Assembly (NCBI RefSeq): GCF_028389875.1 | Contig: NC_084667.1 | Coordinates: 60,304,570-60,368,569, forward strand | DNA from: Rhea pennata | Lineage: Eukaryota > Chordata > Aves > Rheiformes > Rheidae | Direction: 5' to 3' | DNA: 64,000 bases | Part shown: in pieces, positions 49,614-64,000 of the stretch | Position numbering within the stretch: the first letter of the stretch is position 1 | Layout: each line of letters begins with the position of its first letter | Position numbers and translations under genes: made by a program | Notes under the pieces: generated by a model | Databases searched by the model: none | Seen by the model: only the letters and a program-made list of their open reading frames with translations | What the model was told of the DNA's origin: nothing

Positions 49614-49795
49614 CCTCTCAGCCCTTTTTTCCATTCTGCCCCTTCTTTCTATTCTTTTTCCATCACCAGATCTTTTTCCATTGCTGTGAGCGGGACAGGA
49701 TTTCTCCTTACTCTTGTTCAATGCTGTTTTTCTGTGGGTGACTCCTTTGAGAGTCCATGTGGGAGAGCTAGGAGAAGCTCTAAAATTACATTAAA

Positions 49796-49848
49796 TTGGC
49801 CATGCTGGGCAATATTTACTTTATTGGCCAAGCTAGGCAATATTTCCC
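49796..49848. repeat. Imperfect 24-bp tandem duplication
   Basis: TTGGCCATGCTGGGCAATAT is followed after a few bases by TTGGCCAAGCTAGGCAATAT, two mismatches in 20. It is a local duplication older than the one at 32557. Confidence 0.85.
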
Positions 49849-52800
49849 TTCAGTATAACTCCAGAGAATTGCCCATAAAGAGGAAAAAGGGAAACGGAGT
49901 ATATAATTTATTACAAATGGTCAGGATGCTCACATGCATTTAATCTAGTGCCAGGGTAGTGTAACTCTTTAAAAACCAGGATACCTGAAGACAACCAGCT
50001 CTGAGTAATTATTTAATCTGTCTTGGAAATGGTAGGATTATGCTTCAAAGGACAGAAAGAGGAGTAGTGTAGGACAGGACTCCTGCAGCATTTTTTGAAG
50101 CAGACAGCGGATAGGTGGGCTTCCCGGGAGCAGTGTGTCTGGGGTGGCCAGTGTCAAAGGGCCAGAAGACAACAGAAAGAGGTCTATGCACGTAAATGGG
50201 CTAGTGAGAGGGCCTAAGGGTGCAAGGGTAGAAGTGCTACCTAATATCCCTTATGCAGTGGGTATTAAATTCAGGCACAATAGAAACCAGCAGACCACAA
50301 CAGCATGGGATACTTGCTATCTGACAGCGTGCAGCACATTCCTGCAGCAGGAATGGAAGGCAGCTGCCAACACCCTCTTCAGGGAGGCTCACCACATCAA
50401 CAGCACCGGCAGGCGTATTCACACCCCTACAGTGGGAGGGGATAGAAAAGACCACAGTGAGACAACACTAGATTTTTCTGTATTAATCTTTTAACGTACC
50501 TAGCATTAGTGCTGGCAACAAACAATGCCAAACGCTTCTGCTTCTAGTCTTTCTTCCTTGTTTTGTCTCTCCCATCTGGCTAGCCTGGAAGCAAGCTAAT
50601 GGAGCAGAAGCAGCCCATAGCTGCAGTTTTAATTGTCATTTCTACCTTTTGCCACTTGGAAGCAAGTACAAAAGCTGAAGCATGTGACTAGAAAAAGAAT
50701 ATTACCAGATTCCCTCAAGGAATAACTCAGAAATCACTAAGATAATAGGTTGCTTCTTATTAATTCCCTGCTCCAGGATAGCTTGGCTCACCCATAAGGG
50801 GAAAGGTTGGTGCTACAAAAAGAAAAGTTGCTAGTTGGCATTTGGAAAATGAACTTTCCCATGCAGCCCATAGTACCCCTCTGCACTGGGTAATAAGCTG
50901 TTTCACAGCTGCATATTGACATTGCGGCACCTTCTACTTGTCTGCTACAGTATTAGGACTCACCACTGGAAGATGGTTCCCAAAGGACTCAGGCAGATGA
51001 AGATGGTTGTTGCTATCCTTGGCCATGCAAGCTATGGCATGAGGAGGCTCCTGTTAAATCTGTCCAGCATACATGTGACCTCAGCAGTGCTGAGAGGGAG
51101 GTTCTCCTCCGTGACACGAGTCCTGACAGGGGATCAAGTCAAAGTCCAGAGGGTCTGCATCACTAGGAGCATTCCACAATGTATCTGCAATGCATTAACT
51201 ACACAAGTCATGGTTCTGAAGAGGACAAAAAATAGACAGCAGTAGGACCAAATGGGGAATGAATACAAAGAACCAAGGTACCACTGCTGACTTTGGGGGC
51301 TTTTTCTGCTTGCATTGTAACAATTTCAACTGGCTTTGAAAAGATAGGCACAGAAATATTGAATTTTCAAATAATTTATTTGTATGTCACCAAATCATAA
51401 AAAGCCAATGCAGTATCCAGCAAAAAGCATTCGATATATAAAACACATTAATTCATTATCAGTAACAATAGCGTATACCACCTATATTGAACTCATTCCA
51501 GCTCCTGTTAAAGCCAAAGCAAACTTTTCCAATGGCTTCATTAGTAGGAGCGTTGAACTTGCAATTTTTATTTGCTGGATGTTTACAAATGGCTATATTA
51601 AAAATGCTAACAAAAGATTTCCCTTTTGATACTGTATCAAAACAATAACAAACATAACTCCAACTCTGTTTCTGTGAAAATCATGCAATTAATGCTCCAA
51701 ATCAGCAGTCTTTACACTGCAAAGGACCATACAAAGCGTGAGAGATAATATTCAAAATATACCAAGCTCTGTTCTCAGCTTGTGCAGGCTGGCATGGCAC
51801 CAGTATGGCCCACCAAGCTAAACTGTATGCATCAGCTGAGGATCTTCCCCTCTCCAGCTTTCGATGCTTAAACAAACTGTGAAAAAATGTTCTATTTTTG
51901 CTCCAAAATATCCATTATACAGGGATCTCTTTAGCAGCATAACATGGTGTTTAATCTAGACTTTTATAAAGCTTTTCTCAAGTGGCTCTAAGAGACAACA
52001 GTTCACAAATATATAAGTCACAGGACACACATTTTCAGAGAAGCTGAAATGCTTTCAGGCCCTGCACTGAATGTAAGCAATAAAGATCCATTTCAGATCT
52101 TTGCAGATGAGACCGCATGCCAGACAAACCTTTTAAAACTATAGCGAGGGTGTTAATGTGCTCCTTTCACTAAGGGCAAGTCTGCAGTGATTTAGGAACA
52201 GTCCTTCTGCCGTCACCCAAGTCACGAGCTGCGCAGGGCAGTGGGCCAGCTGTGGGGTTTGGGGAGCTGCTGGCACTGAAAGCAGCAGTTTTCTGAAGCA
52301 ATTTGCCCAAATCTTGTGTCTCCGATGTCCTATGGTTTATTAAGTGAGTGTGAGTTGACTGTGACCAAACAGGCCAAGCTAAGCCCCAAATCAGTGTTAG
52401 TTCTGCCAGCTTGGGCACTGCCACACTAGGTCCCTCACCTGTTGAAATCTCTCATAGCAAACGCACTAACAGTTTTCTTCACTGATTTTATTCTGATTTA
52501 TGGCACTCTCCTGTTGCCCTCAGCAGTGCTTGCCTGACTCTGACAGAAAGAGACATGAGAAATAAGGTTGGATCAGTTTGATGTCGACAAAGCCCTCCTG
52601 AAAGTTTGCAGGAATGTTTTAGAGAAGCAGCAATTCAGGGGAAGGAGATGTCAGTGGAACTGATTTTTCTTTTTAATATAAACCTGCAAAAACCTTTTAG
52701 TAGTGCACTTCAGATCACAATATATTGATTTCTCAGTTGTGTGACCTGGGCTGAGAAACAGCCTCAGTCTTATCCAGCGAGTGTTTGAGCAATACCACTT

Positions 52801-53122
52801 GGATGTAATCAGTGTGCGCCGGTCGTGGACCCCAGCGCAGCCCTCCTCCTCCCCACCCCTGAAGGACGCTGCTCAGCAAAGATCTCCTCGGGATGATTTG
52901 GCAAAAAGACTGTTTTCAACCCTTAAAGACTGTAGTTTGATAAGGAGCTTATAAGCACCTTCTGAAGTCAAATATTGAACACTGTTTTAACAGCAAGGGT
53001 TAAAATCATGGCAGTAGCCTTGAAAGTGGAAGTGGTTCATTCGTTAAAACAAGATCGAGCATGTTGTAGAAAGATGTGCTGTATTTTAGACACAAATTAT
53101 TCGACTTCTCAGTGTTTATAGG

Positions 53123-53142
53123 GAAATAATAATAATAATAAT
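53123..53142. repeat. (AAT)n microsatellite
   Basis: Six near-perfect AAT units. Confidence 0.85.
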
Positions 53143-54755
53143 TCCCTCTGCTGTAGGAATGAGTGGACGGAAAGCTCTGGACTGTGTCATACGGAACACT
53201 ATGACAGTTGATTTTCAAACACTTTACTGCCTTACTTTCCTGATCTATGATCTAATATTTCACTAGTCTAAAACCACTGGGCTCCTCGAGGGAATGCTGG
53301 CACCAGTCATGTGAATCTGTTAAAATACTGTGTCACCAGAGTCAGGCCTGGCTTATATAAAAGGAAGGATTTGGCATCAGACTGTAAAGAGCCCAAGCGA
53401 CAAAACAGAAAAAGTGGGAAACTTTTCTTTTTTTTTTCCCTAAAAGTAAAATTTGCCACAGGAACTGCAATTTCATTCACATTCATAAATCCTGTTCAGA
53501 ACCTGTTTACACAGTCACATCAAATTTCCCCCAATTTGGGGAAAACGGGGGAAAAAACAGGGAGGAGATGAAGCATAGCTTCCTCACAGGGCTATTTACC
53601 CACTTGTGCGAGAATCCACCCAGGAGGTCAATGGTAAAATTGAACTTCATTCCCACCTCCTTGTAGGTTATCTCAACCCTCACCTTACAATATATTTCAG
53701 GGGAAAGGTGGAGGCAAAAACTTCTCTAACTGAGTTTCCACATTATACAAATAATTTAAGTTATTTCAAAGAGCATTTCTTGTTGCTGAGTGCTTTATCT
53801 CTTTGATAAACATCACAACCACAAGGCTAAAAAGTCATTATTTCAGAATTTTAAGCCAAGTGGAAAAAGCCCCACTGGGAAGATTTGAGGAACATATAGA
53901 ACATTGTGGTGGGAGCATTTGGATGGTAGGTGGGGTTCATATCTCTTCAGCAGGGGAAGGGATTAAACTAGCACCTCTCACATTTGGGGTGACTTCTCTG
54001 TAGGTATCTAACTGTGGGGAAGGCCTCTTTGAGCTGTAATAACAAGACAGTTTATCGCTTCTGGCCCACAGTGAAATGCAACATTTCAGGTAACCCATAA
54101 TCTTCTATGTCTAATAAATCATGATTGCTGGCTTTTCTTTTGAGTGAGAAAAAAACTGCAAGTGTCATTATCTGATCAATCAGACGGTTCTTTCCCCCGA
54201 CTTTTAATTTGGTTCCAAAACCACCACAGCCCTTCTTAGGTGTCTATGCCCATTTCTTAGGGAACATGATCTCATAGTAAATTGGTAAGAGCTAACTCCT
54301 AAATTCTTAAGTCATCTATGAAAATAGAATTTAGACTCATATACAGATACGGTTCTTTTGACTATTGTAAGCAACAACAGCTCAAGCAATTATAGCAGCT
54401 ATGAGAGGTAGAAAAGTTTAAGCACTCAGGTGAATACATTCACATTAATCTGTGTTTGCAATATCAGCTCAATTACACTCTTTGGCCTGGACAAAAGAAA
54501 CTAAATTTCAAGAGAAAGCAGCTATATGAATATTCTTCTCAACAACAGAATGGAAAGATACTATTAATTACATACCTACATTTAAATAAACAGTACTTGC
54601 TATATATTATGCGAATTGCAGTCTAACCTATCAGAAACAACTGTGAAGTGTTTTGAGAGAGTGCAGTTGTGGTTTGTCCCTTCCATGGCAGGAGTATTTC
54701 AAAGTGCTGCCTTCTACACAGTTGTTAGATTCAGAAATTGAGTGGAATCTTGCCA

Positions 54756-54759
<4 letters not shown>

Positions 54760-54793
<34 letters not shown>
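54760..54793. repeat. A34 homopolymer tract
   Basis: Thirty-four uninterrupted A. It could be the poly(A) tail of a retroposed transcript or plain low complexity. The 150 bp upstream match no gene I recognise and no flanking target-site duplication is obvious. Confidence 0.9.
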
Positions 54794-54794
<1 letters not shown>

Positions 54795-57144
54795 ACAACT
54801 CTTGGATGTAAATATTAAAATACAATTCAAGATAGATTCACTCTTTCTTATGGAGGGCAAGAATAGAAACATACACTTTAGAGGATAAGGTGAACAGAAA
54901 TACTTCTAAAACAATGTCAGTGCTCCTTTATCACTTTATCTTTTCTTCCACAAATAATTGACTGTCTGTTAAAAACAAGCTAGCTGTTTTGAGTCAGAAT
55001 ATTGCTTTGTGCTGCAGAAGAATATGGTTTGTAAACAGAGGGACTGAGACAGTTTTCAAAATATATTCTATTTGTCTCTTGGATATCTGTATTTTAAATT
55101 AACTTGAATTCGTGATAAAATCGTGTTTGTGACAGGCTCACTTGTCATTTAGGAGACTACAGGGCAGAATTCATGAACTGGGAATATTGTTCATAGGGAA
55201 ATGTACCCTCTGGTCATGCAATAAAACTGTAACGTGCATGCTCTTATTTCCTTCAACTCTGCTTCCATCCTGAATACTACACAGGGTAAATTTCCTATGT
55301 TTTGTGTAGGTGGGGGAAGGCTATGAAGAGAAATGCAACTCTTTGTTCCTAGCAGGACAGATACCAGATAACATCAGAACGGTACCCAGAGGCAGGAGGA
55401 GTTAAAGCACCTTCAACCCTCCCCTCCCCGTTGGAAACATACTCCAGCCCTGCAGAGCTGGGGCACTGGCCAGTGCTTTCCCACTCCTCTCACATCATGC
55501 CCACATCCACCTTCGGGGGTCATATCCTAAGTGTCACTTCACAGACACTAAAGACACTAAAGCTAAGAGAAAGTCAGTGTAGAAAGTAAAGGCAACCTAA
55601 CAAGTACTCTGATCCACTCCACCAGTTAACAGAAGAGCTTGTACCTGTATCATAGTTAAGCAATGGGATTTGTCTCTGGTATACATCTGTGTATATGCTG
55701 CATATACACATATGCCACCTCCCTGACACTGAATGTCTTCATGAGTGTATTCAGGTATCCATCATTGACGATAATAACAATTATTTTTCTAAGCAAAATT
55801 ATTATTTTCCATAGTAAGCATGTATCCTTCAGTGTTTAAAGTGAATCATCAGGCTCTTACCTTTGTGATTCCTACTGAAAATCCATGGATGAAAGATGTC
55901 TCATAGATTCATGGGATAAGATGCTACACATCTTTTTTACCCTCAGGAGAAAATTCTATGCCAAAAAATAGCTTCAACTGTTTCTTAAAAAAAATAAAAG
56001 AAAAAACTAGTATTGATCTGAAAACTCAACCAAAACTTTTTAGCTCATTCTTTTCTAACCCAATGTACACTGCTGGCAGGGAATTGACGGGGAAGTTAAA
56101 CACAGCTGGTAGCCAGGACAGGTGTAATATTTTCAATATAACAAAATACTTTTGTGGCAATACCGCGTGTTGGTGAGAAGTATCAATTTGCATTTGACAA
56201 GGTAGGGCTGTGCGAAAACTCTCACTGTCTTACTAGTAAGTTACACAGGCCAAAGCAAAGACTCATTGAGTCACAAGGAAAGTAGCATCCAAACAACTGC
56301 AATCCACAGTTCGCACCAGCATGGCCCACAGCTTTGCTGTGGGCAACAGGAGGGACTGCATGGTCAGAGGCCGCCAAGATTTTCCTTTTGGATCATATAG
56401 CATTAAAAAAAATGCAAACATAAATACCGAACAGGGAAACATAAATACCACACAGCGTTCGACTTTTTTAAATGGCCTTCTTGCTAAAGTGTTCCCAAAA
56501 GCCTACTTCTGGAGAAGGCAGATTAAAGAAGGCTTTGTAGTAGCACTAAGACAAACTCCTACTCCAGCCAAACTCTGCACTGATTGGCAACAGATAACTA
56601 ACAGTACAGGTTAGAATGGTGCATATATGTGAATGTATATACAAATAATACTGCCTTTCTAACACATTTTGCAGTCTGGTATCAGCAAGTTGGCTGGGGT
56701 GTCCAAGCTTTAAGGGAAGAGTTTGCAAAAATCTAAATGCAAGCAGAAAAGCTCAAGCAGGCTCAGACATGGCATCCATGAACAATACCCATTTCCTCCT
56801 TCAGATCAGCCAGAGAGCTGCTCACCTCACACTCTTGCCTCTCAGCTGTTCAGCGGTTTCCTTCAAAACTAGTCTTGCTTTCAAACATCGGTGATGCTCC
56901 TGCTCTGGACACCTGCCTCCCTCCCTCTGGACAAGTGTGTGAAGCTGAGAAGGAGAAACCTTTTGCATGCGGGACTCAGAGCAGAGCCTCAGCATATTTC
57001 CATCTTACAGGCCAACTCCAACAGCCAAGGCATCATTAAACTTGCAGAGAAATGCAACTGGCTGTAGGAGAATTCTGGTAAATGAACCAGAGAGACTTAG
57101 CATTGGTATCAAAGCTAGTAAGTGAATTTGCACATGTCATTTTG

Positions 57145-57235
57145 GGGCTGGGATTTCCAAAGGCAGCTAAAGATGTGATGTATCTCATTCCAATTGAGTT
57201 TTTCTTGGAGATGGGTTCCTGCCTGCCTGGATGCT
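57145..57235. repeat. Ancient amniote repeat relic
   Basis: GGGCTGGGATTTCCAAAGGC, then AGCTAAAGATGTGATGTATC, then TCATTCCAATTGAGTTT follows 'gctgggattttcaaaggagcctaagggagttaggtgcccaactcccattga', a pattern abundant in turtles and present in birds. Confidence 0.4.
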
Positions 57236-58276
57236 TTTAAAAATACACTTTTTGTCTTTTGAGCTGCAGAACAATGAAGACTGTGTCAAGGTGACAAATA
57301 TTAATGAAAATGCTACCCACAAAACACAACAAGACTAGAAACTCCAGGCTGTTTGCTTCTCACGGAAGTAGAAGGAGCAAAAGACCAGAGACAGGAAGGA
57401 GTAGACAAAAGCATCAGCTCTGGACAACCTCACTAGAAAGCAGGATCCTCTTCCTCCTCACTATCAGTGACTGAGCTCTAGCTCACATGCCTAGAAGGAG
57501 AGATGATGAAGAGACACTTGCTGCCCACTGCCTCCCTGTTCTCCAAACCGTTAGGGAAGGAACAGGGAACTCTTGTCCCAGTCTACAAGTTACTTCAGCC
57601 TAAGTGTGATTTGCAAAAACATATTCTACGAAGCAGCAGCATGGTCCCATGAGAGAGATTAGGTACACACTGAAGTAATTTGTGGGAGGAGACGTCAGTG
57701 CTGACTCTGAAATGAAGGCAAGTTCGGAAGGAGAAATAGAGTTCTCTACAGTTGGAGAAAGAGCTAGGGAAACAGCTAGCTGAGGAAACAGGGCAACTTT
57801 CAGGCCCTAACTCTTTCTTCAGGACATGAAGGGGAAGGCTCCCTGGCAAAGCACTTAGGTGTCTGCAAGAGTCTCTCTCTTACTAGATCAGCTGAATTTA
57901 AAAACTATTCCAACAGTCCTGATCTTTGAATTTTAAATTGGTATTAACAAATTCGATCTCTGAATTGTCTCTCTCTGAGGATTCCCTCTCTTTTCCTCTG
58001 GTATCAATTCACAACTGCAGAAAAAATCACAGCTGTAAAGCTTTCTCAGGAACTATCTTCCCTCATGGGCAGAAATTAGTGCTGAAAAACAGAATCTCTC
58101 AACAGGCAGCCTTGACCAGCTATGATTATGAGTGGTGGAGGTTATCAGGGCCTATTCCCTGCTTATAACCCATGGAGGGTTTTTGCTAAGCCTATGAGAG
58201 CAATTTGGCTATTAAATGTAATCTTGGATTTTATGCCCTAAAACGCTTAAAAATTCAAGAGATTCTTAAGCTTTCA

Positions 58277-58330
58277 AATTCTGATTCAGCCAAACATTTA
58301 ATCGGGTACTTATCTTTAAGCACCAAATAG
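58277..58330. repeat. Ancient amniote repeat relic
   Basis: TTCTGATTCAGCCAAACATT, then TAATCGGGTACTTATCTTTA, then AGCACC follows 'ctgattcagcaaagcacttaagcatgtgcttaactttaagcac'. The agreement is good for an old copy. Confidence 0.45.
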
Positions 58331-58820
58331 TTCCCAGAAGACAACAGTAAATCTGCACGGTTGTGCTAGCTACAGGCTGGAGCTCTTGTTCAGAGCCAGA
58401 GTACCTGTTCATCCAGGCTGTCTGCGTGCTGGCTTGCACAAGACCTTACGTATGGAACAAGACAGCTCTCTCTTTCGACAGGGAAACTGAAGATAGATGG
58501 GGTAGAAGTTTGCTACCTTCTTTCCCTCCCCCACCATCCACCAGGCAGTATAGATGCAAATGGTTTGCACTCATAAGGCAGTAAATTCAGTCTCAACTCA
58601 AGCAGCAATGTCAGCATACCCACCAAAAATCTTCTTGCACCTAAACTTAACTGCTGGCTTAAGTATTCTGCTGAATTATGGACTGCTGTGTATCTTGTAC
58701 CTGGGGATAACTGTCTATATTTTAGCACAACATTCATTCTCTGCCATGCAAATCCCATGTTCATCTGAGCAATTCTTCTTAACTATTGGATCTCCTTCTC
58801 ACTTCAAACAACTCACCTTT

Positions 58821-58826
58821 TTTATT
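58821..58826 (-). terminator. Candidate polyadenylation signal AATAAA for TMEM179
   Basis: TTTATT on the plus strand reads AATAAA on the minus strand, about 1.1 kb downstream of the TMEM179 stop. An ATTAAA variant at 59274-59279 (minus) is a closer alternative. Which is used cannot be told from sequence alone. Confidence 0.35.
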
Positions 58827-59935
58827 GAAGCACTGGCCAAAAGCCCCAAAGCAACAACAAAGTCACTAGTGAGCTTTGTGAAAATTTAAATTCTTCTCTC
58901 TTTTCACAGAAAAAATCGTTATCCCTGGTACTCCTGCCTGTGAGTGGGGAGAGTGGGCCTATTCAGAACTGAACTACATATGCAAAATTTTACAATAACT
59001 TTGCATACCTTCTATGAAATGAATATCACACAAATTCTAATACTCAAAATTGAATAGTATACAGTAATAGGGACCAAGTTATATGTATGAATGTGCAAGC
59101 ATTAATATTATATATTCAGCTTAATCTCTTACTATGCAAGCTGCAGCAGTTGCTAGCTACATTGCATTTTAGGAAGCCATAATAAATGTTTGTCATGCAA
59201 AAATCAAAGAAAAAATAAAAACACAAGTATTCTCCACCACCCCTCCAAATGATACACAGCTTTTTACAGATATTTTAATAATATAGTGCTTTCATGAAAT
59301 TCACTACAACTGTCTAAGACTAAGAATAAAGTCAGGAACAAAGGTCCATATGTTCTAAACTAACTCAAAATCAGAGCAGGAGCAGCAGGTTTGTCAGCAC
59401 TGTGTCCACACACAGCGAAAGCAGAGACAGCGAAGTTCCATCTGAACCTGGATCAGAGCAGCAGTTACTTAAAAATAATGTGAGAATGGGGGCAGCGTTA
59501 CTGGCAAAAAGAGAGAGGGAGAGAGGAGGGAGCGGGGACTGGACACAGCCCCAATTACAACTGTTGTTGCAGTATGGTTTGAAGAAATAGTCTAGATTCT
59601 GTAGCCTGGTCTTGCCAGCACAGTCCTCAAAAGCAGTCACTTCCCCCAAAGGTCGGTAGTAGCATGTGGGAACTCTGCTAGCAAGAGCCAGTTACAGCTA
59701 GTGCTGCTCCATACATGTGCAGGACAGTTTGTTGCATTAATGTCACCTGGGACAGTTCATTATCTGTGTCCTAACAGAAGTACATCTGCCAAGAATTTGT
59801 CATTAAGAAACTGGGTGGTTCCCAAATACATGTCTTTTCAGGAAAGAAAAGATCTCACTCAGTTCTCTGACTCAACTTTAGCTCACACTACGGAATTACA
59901 AAATCTAGATCCTGCCCTGGAAATTTGCTTACACT
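58827..59935 (-). other. TMEM179: Probable 3' UTR of TMEM179
   Basis: Sequence between the TMEM179 stop codon and the candidate poly(A) signals at 59274 and 58821. The 92-codon minus-strand frame at 59371-59649 has no recognisable domain and is treated as chance. Confidence 0.4.
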
Positions 59936-63251
<3,316 letters not shown>

Positions 63252-63502
63252 TCACAATGACATATTCTATCAAGAGATATCTAAGTTTTTTCAGTAACTA
63301 GGTGACTTGCCAATTTTATCTAAAAGTAGGCTAAAAAAGGCATATGATTACTTAAAAATACACAGTAATGATGTCAGTAATAACACCAGTCTTCCATAAA
63401 GTGGCATTATTAAAGTTATTATGAAAACAATTTCCCTAAAACCTTCTTCTCTGACTCCCCCAGAGCCTGCCGCATACACATATCTGGTGTCACCCCATCT
63501 TG

Positions 63503-63782
63503 GTCACTTCACCCCTCCATGAAACAAAGTGTATGAGCCTCCATTACCTTTTGACATCATCAGGAAAGCCTCAGAAGAAGGGAGTGTGGGGTGTTTTTGT
63601 TTCGGCTGCCCTCGCAAAGAGACGATACTCTGATGGTGAGATAGAGGCTGCCTACAGATTTTACAAATAACTTGATCTTTTACTGGTGTTGTGAAAAAAA
63701 TCCCAGGTTTTTGAGGTTGGCTTTCTATCTCTTGGTTGGTTTCTGCAGCCTCTTCTCTGTCCTTTTCAGTGCTGTCGGTCAT
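63503..63782 (-). pseudogene. Remnant transposase N-terminus (BED zinc finger) of the hAT element
   Basis: Open frame of 92 codons starting MTDSTEKDREE and stopping at 63504. Only the N-terminal acidic segment and part of the BED finger remain. The first zinc-binding His is missing and the RNase-H-like catalytic core is absent, so no transposase activity is expected. An upstream in-frame ATG at 63863 lies within the terminal repeat region and is unlikely to be the true start. Confidence 0.55.
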
Positions 63783-63881
63783 CTTGGGTTCATATCCGAA
63801 TATTCGATTAGGCGGTTTTTGTAATTGAGATACAATTTTTAACCGAATATTCGAATAATTCAATTAATCGTTGCAGCCCTA
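63504..63881 (-). mobile_element. hAT-superfamily DNA transposon 5' end with decayed BED-finger ORF
   Basis: On the minus strand the element opens at 63881 with TAGGGCTGCAACGATTAATT, a typical hAT terminal sequence. Two subterminal copies of a GAATATTCGG motif (around 63796-63807 and 63843-63854) follow, then an ATG at 63782 opens a 92-codon frame. The frame has a Pro/Gln/Glu-rich start and a BED-like zinc-finger portion: VICKIC supplies two Cys (residues 40 and 43) and KQKHP a His (residue 64), but the expected first His of the LRxHLKQKHP pattern reads Gln (SLRGQPKQKHP). After about residue 70 the resemblance to transposases ends, and I found neither the dimerisation domain nor the second terminal inverted repeat. 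It is a truncated, non-autonomous relic in the TMEM179 intron. Confidence 0.7.
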
Positions 63882-64000
63882 AACAGAACATTTACTATGG
63901 CATTTTACAACATATGACAGTGTGCAACATAAATGTATGCTTTACATAGTACTGTTATTCAATATCATATGACATAAAATGTCACCTTTTCCTCTTTTTG

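Larger units (their letters stand above)
47396..58820. other. Intergenic region between the convergent NRAC-like and TMEM179 genes
   Basis: No supported exon on either strand. Contents are a MIR relic (49380), a (CA)n microsatellite (49587), an imperfect 24-bp duplication (49796), an (AAT)n repeat (53123), an A34 tract (54760) and ancient repeat relics (57145, 58277). Open frames of 109-146 codons near 49281-49721, 50135-50494 and 50916-51245 resemble nothing known and lack splice context. Confidence 0.55.

Noticed and set aside
49281..49721. Longest open frame in the window (146 codons, minus strand)
   Set aside because: It reads through the (CA)n microsatellite (giving VCVCVC) and the MIR relic, and shows no domain. 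It is a composition artefact.
50135..51245. Two neighbouring plus-strand frames (119 and 109 codons), considered as a possible retrocopy
   Set aside because: Neither matches a family I know, they are in different frames, and no poly(A) tail or target-site duplication is seen.
58900..58941. Apparent mini-exon (TTTTCACAG ... CCTGCCTGTGAGT) on the plus strand
   Set aside because: Acceptor- and donor-like sites 30-odd bases apart, but no coding partner on this strand and it lies in the region antisense to the TMEM179 3' end. Such pairs occur by chance.

Overview
The window looks like vertebrate, almost certainly bird, nuclear DNA. It is AT-rich and mostly non-coding, with no prokaryotic gene packing. 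Repeat density is low, and the clearest interspersed repeats are avian-type CR1 LINE 3' fragments (24588-24866 on +, 26366-26730 on -), plus an older CR1-like piece near 7.25-7.51 kb, MIR-like SINE relics and tRNA-derived SINE relics. The supplied reading frames are nearly all chance ORFs; the real coding sequence is in short, spliced exons.

Two protein genes can be anchored. (1) TMEM179, minus strand: its last two coding exons lie at 63066-63147 and 59936-60115. They encode the conserved [12 protein letters not shown] / [12 protein letters not shown] block, then the final membrane helix and cytosolic tail. The first exons lie beyond the right edge. (2) An NRAC (C14orf180)-like gene, plus strand: a supported internal exon at 41976-42102 joins in phase to a terminal exon at 46721-46923. 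The terminal exon holds a single transmembrane helix, the stop codon and a downstream poly(A) signal. Two phase-compatible candidate upstream exons (38513-38671 and 40084-40164) may supply the N-terminus. NRAC and TMEM179 are convergent neighbours in the human 14q32.33 region, so the synteny supports both names.

Layout: 1-38.5 kb is a gene-poor tract with repeats, hairpins and low-complexity tracts. 38.5-47.4 kb is the NRAC-like locus, including an intronic CpG-dense patch at about 45.72-45.90 kb. 47.4-58.8 kb is intergenic. 58.8-64 kb is the 3' part of TMEM179, with a decayed hAT DNA transposon end in its next intron (about 63504-63881).

The most interesting biological lead is in the NRAC-like exon at 41976-42102. 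It carries a SILK-type motif (SILR) followed 17 residues later by an RVxF-type motif (RVRF) in a basic-then-acidic context. This is the classic bipartite docking layout for protein phosphatase 1, on a protein anchored by one membrane helix. The motifs are visible in the sequence; PP1 binding is a hypothesis.
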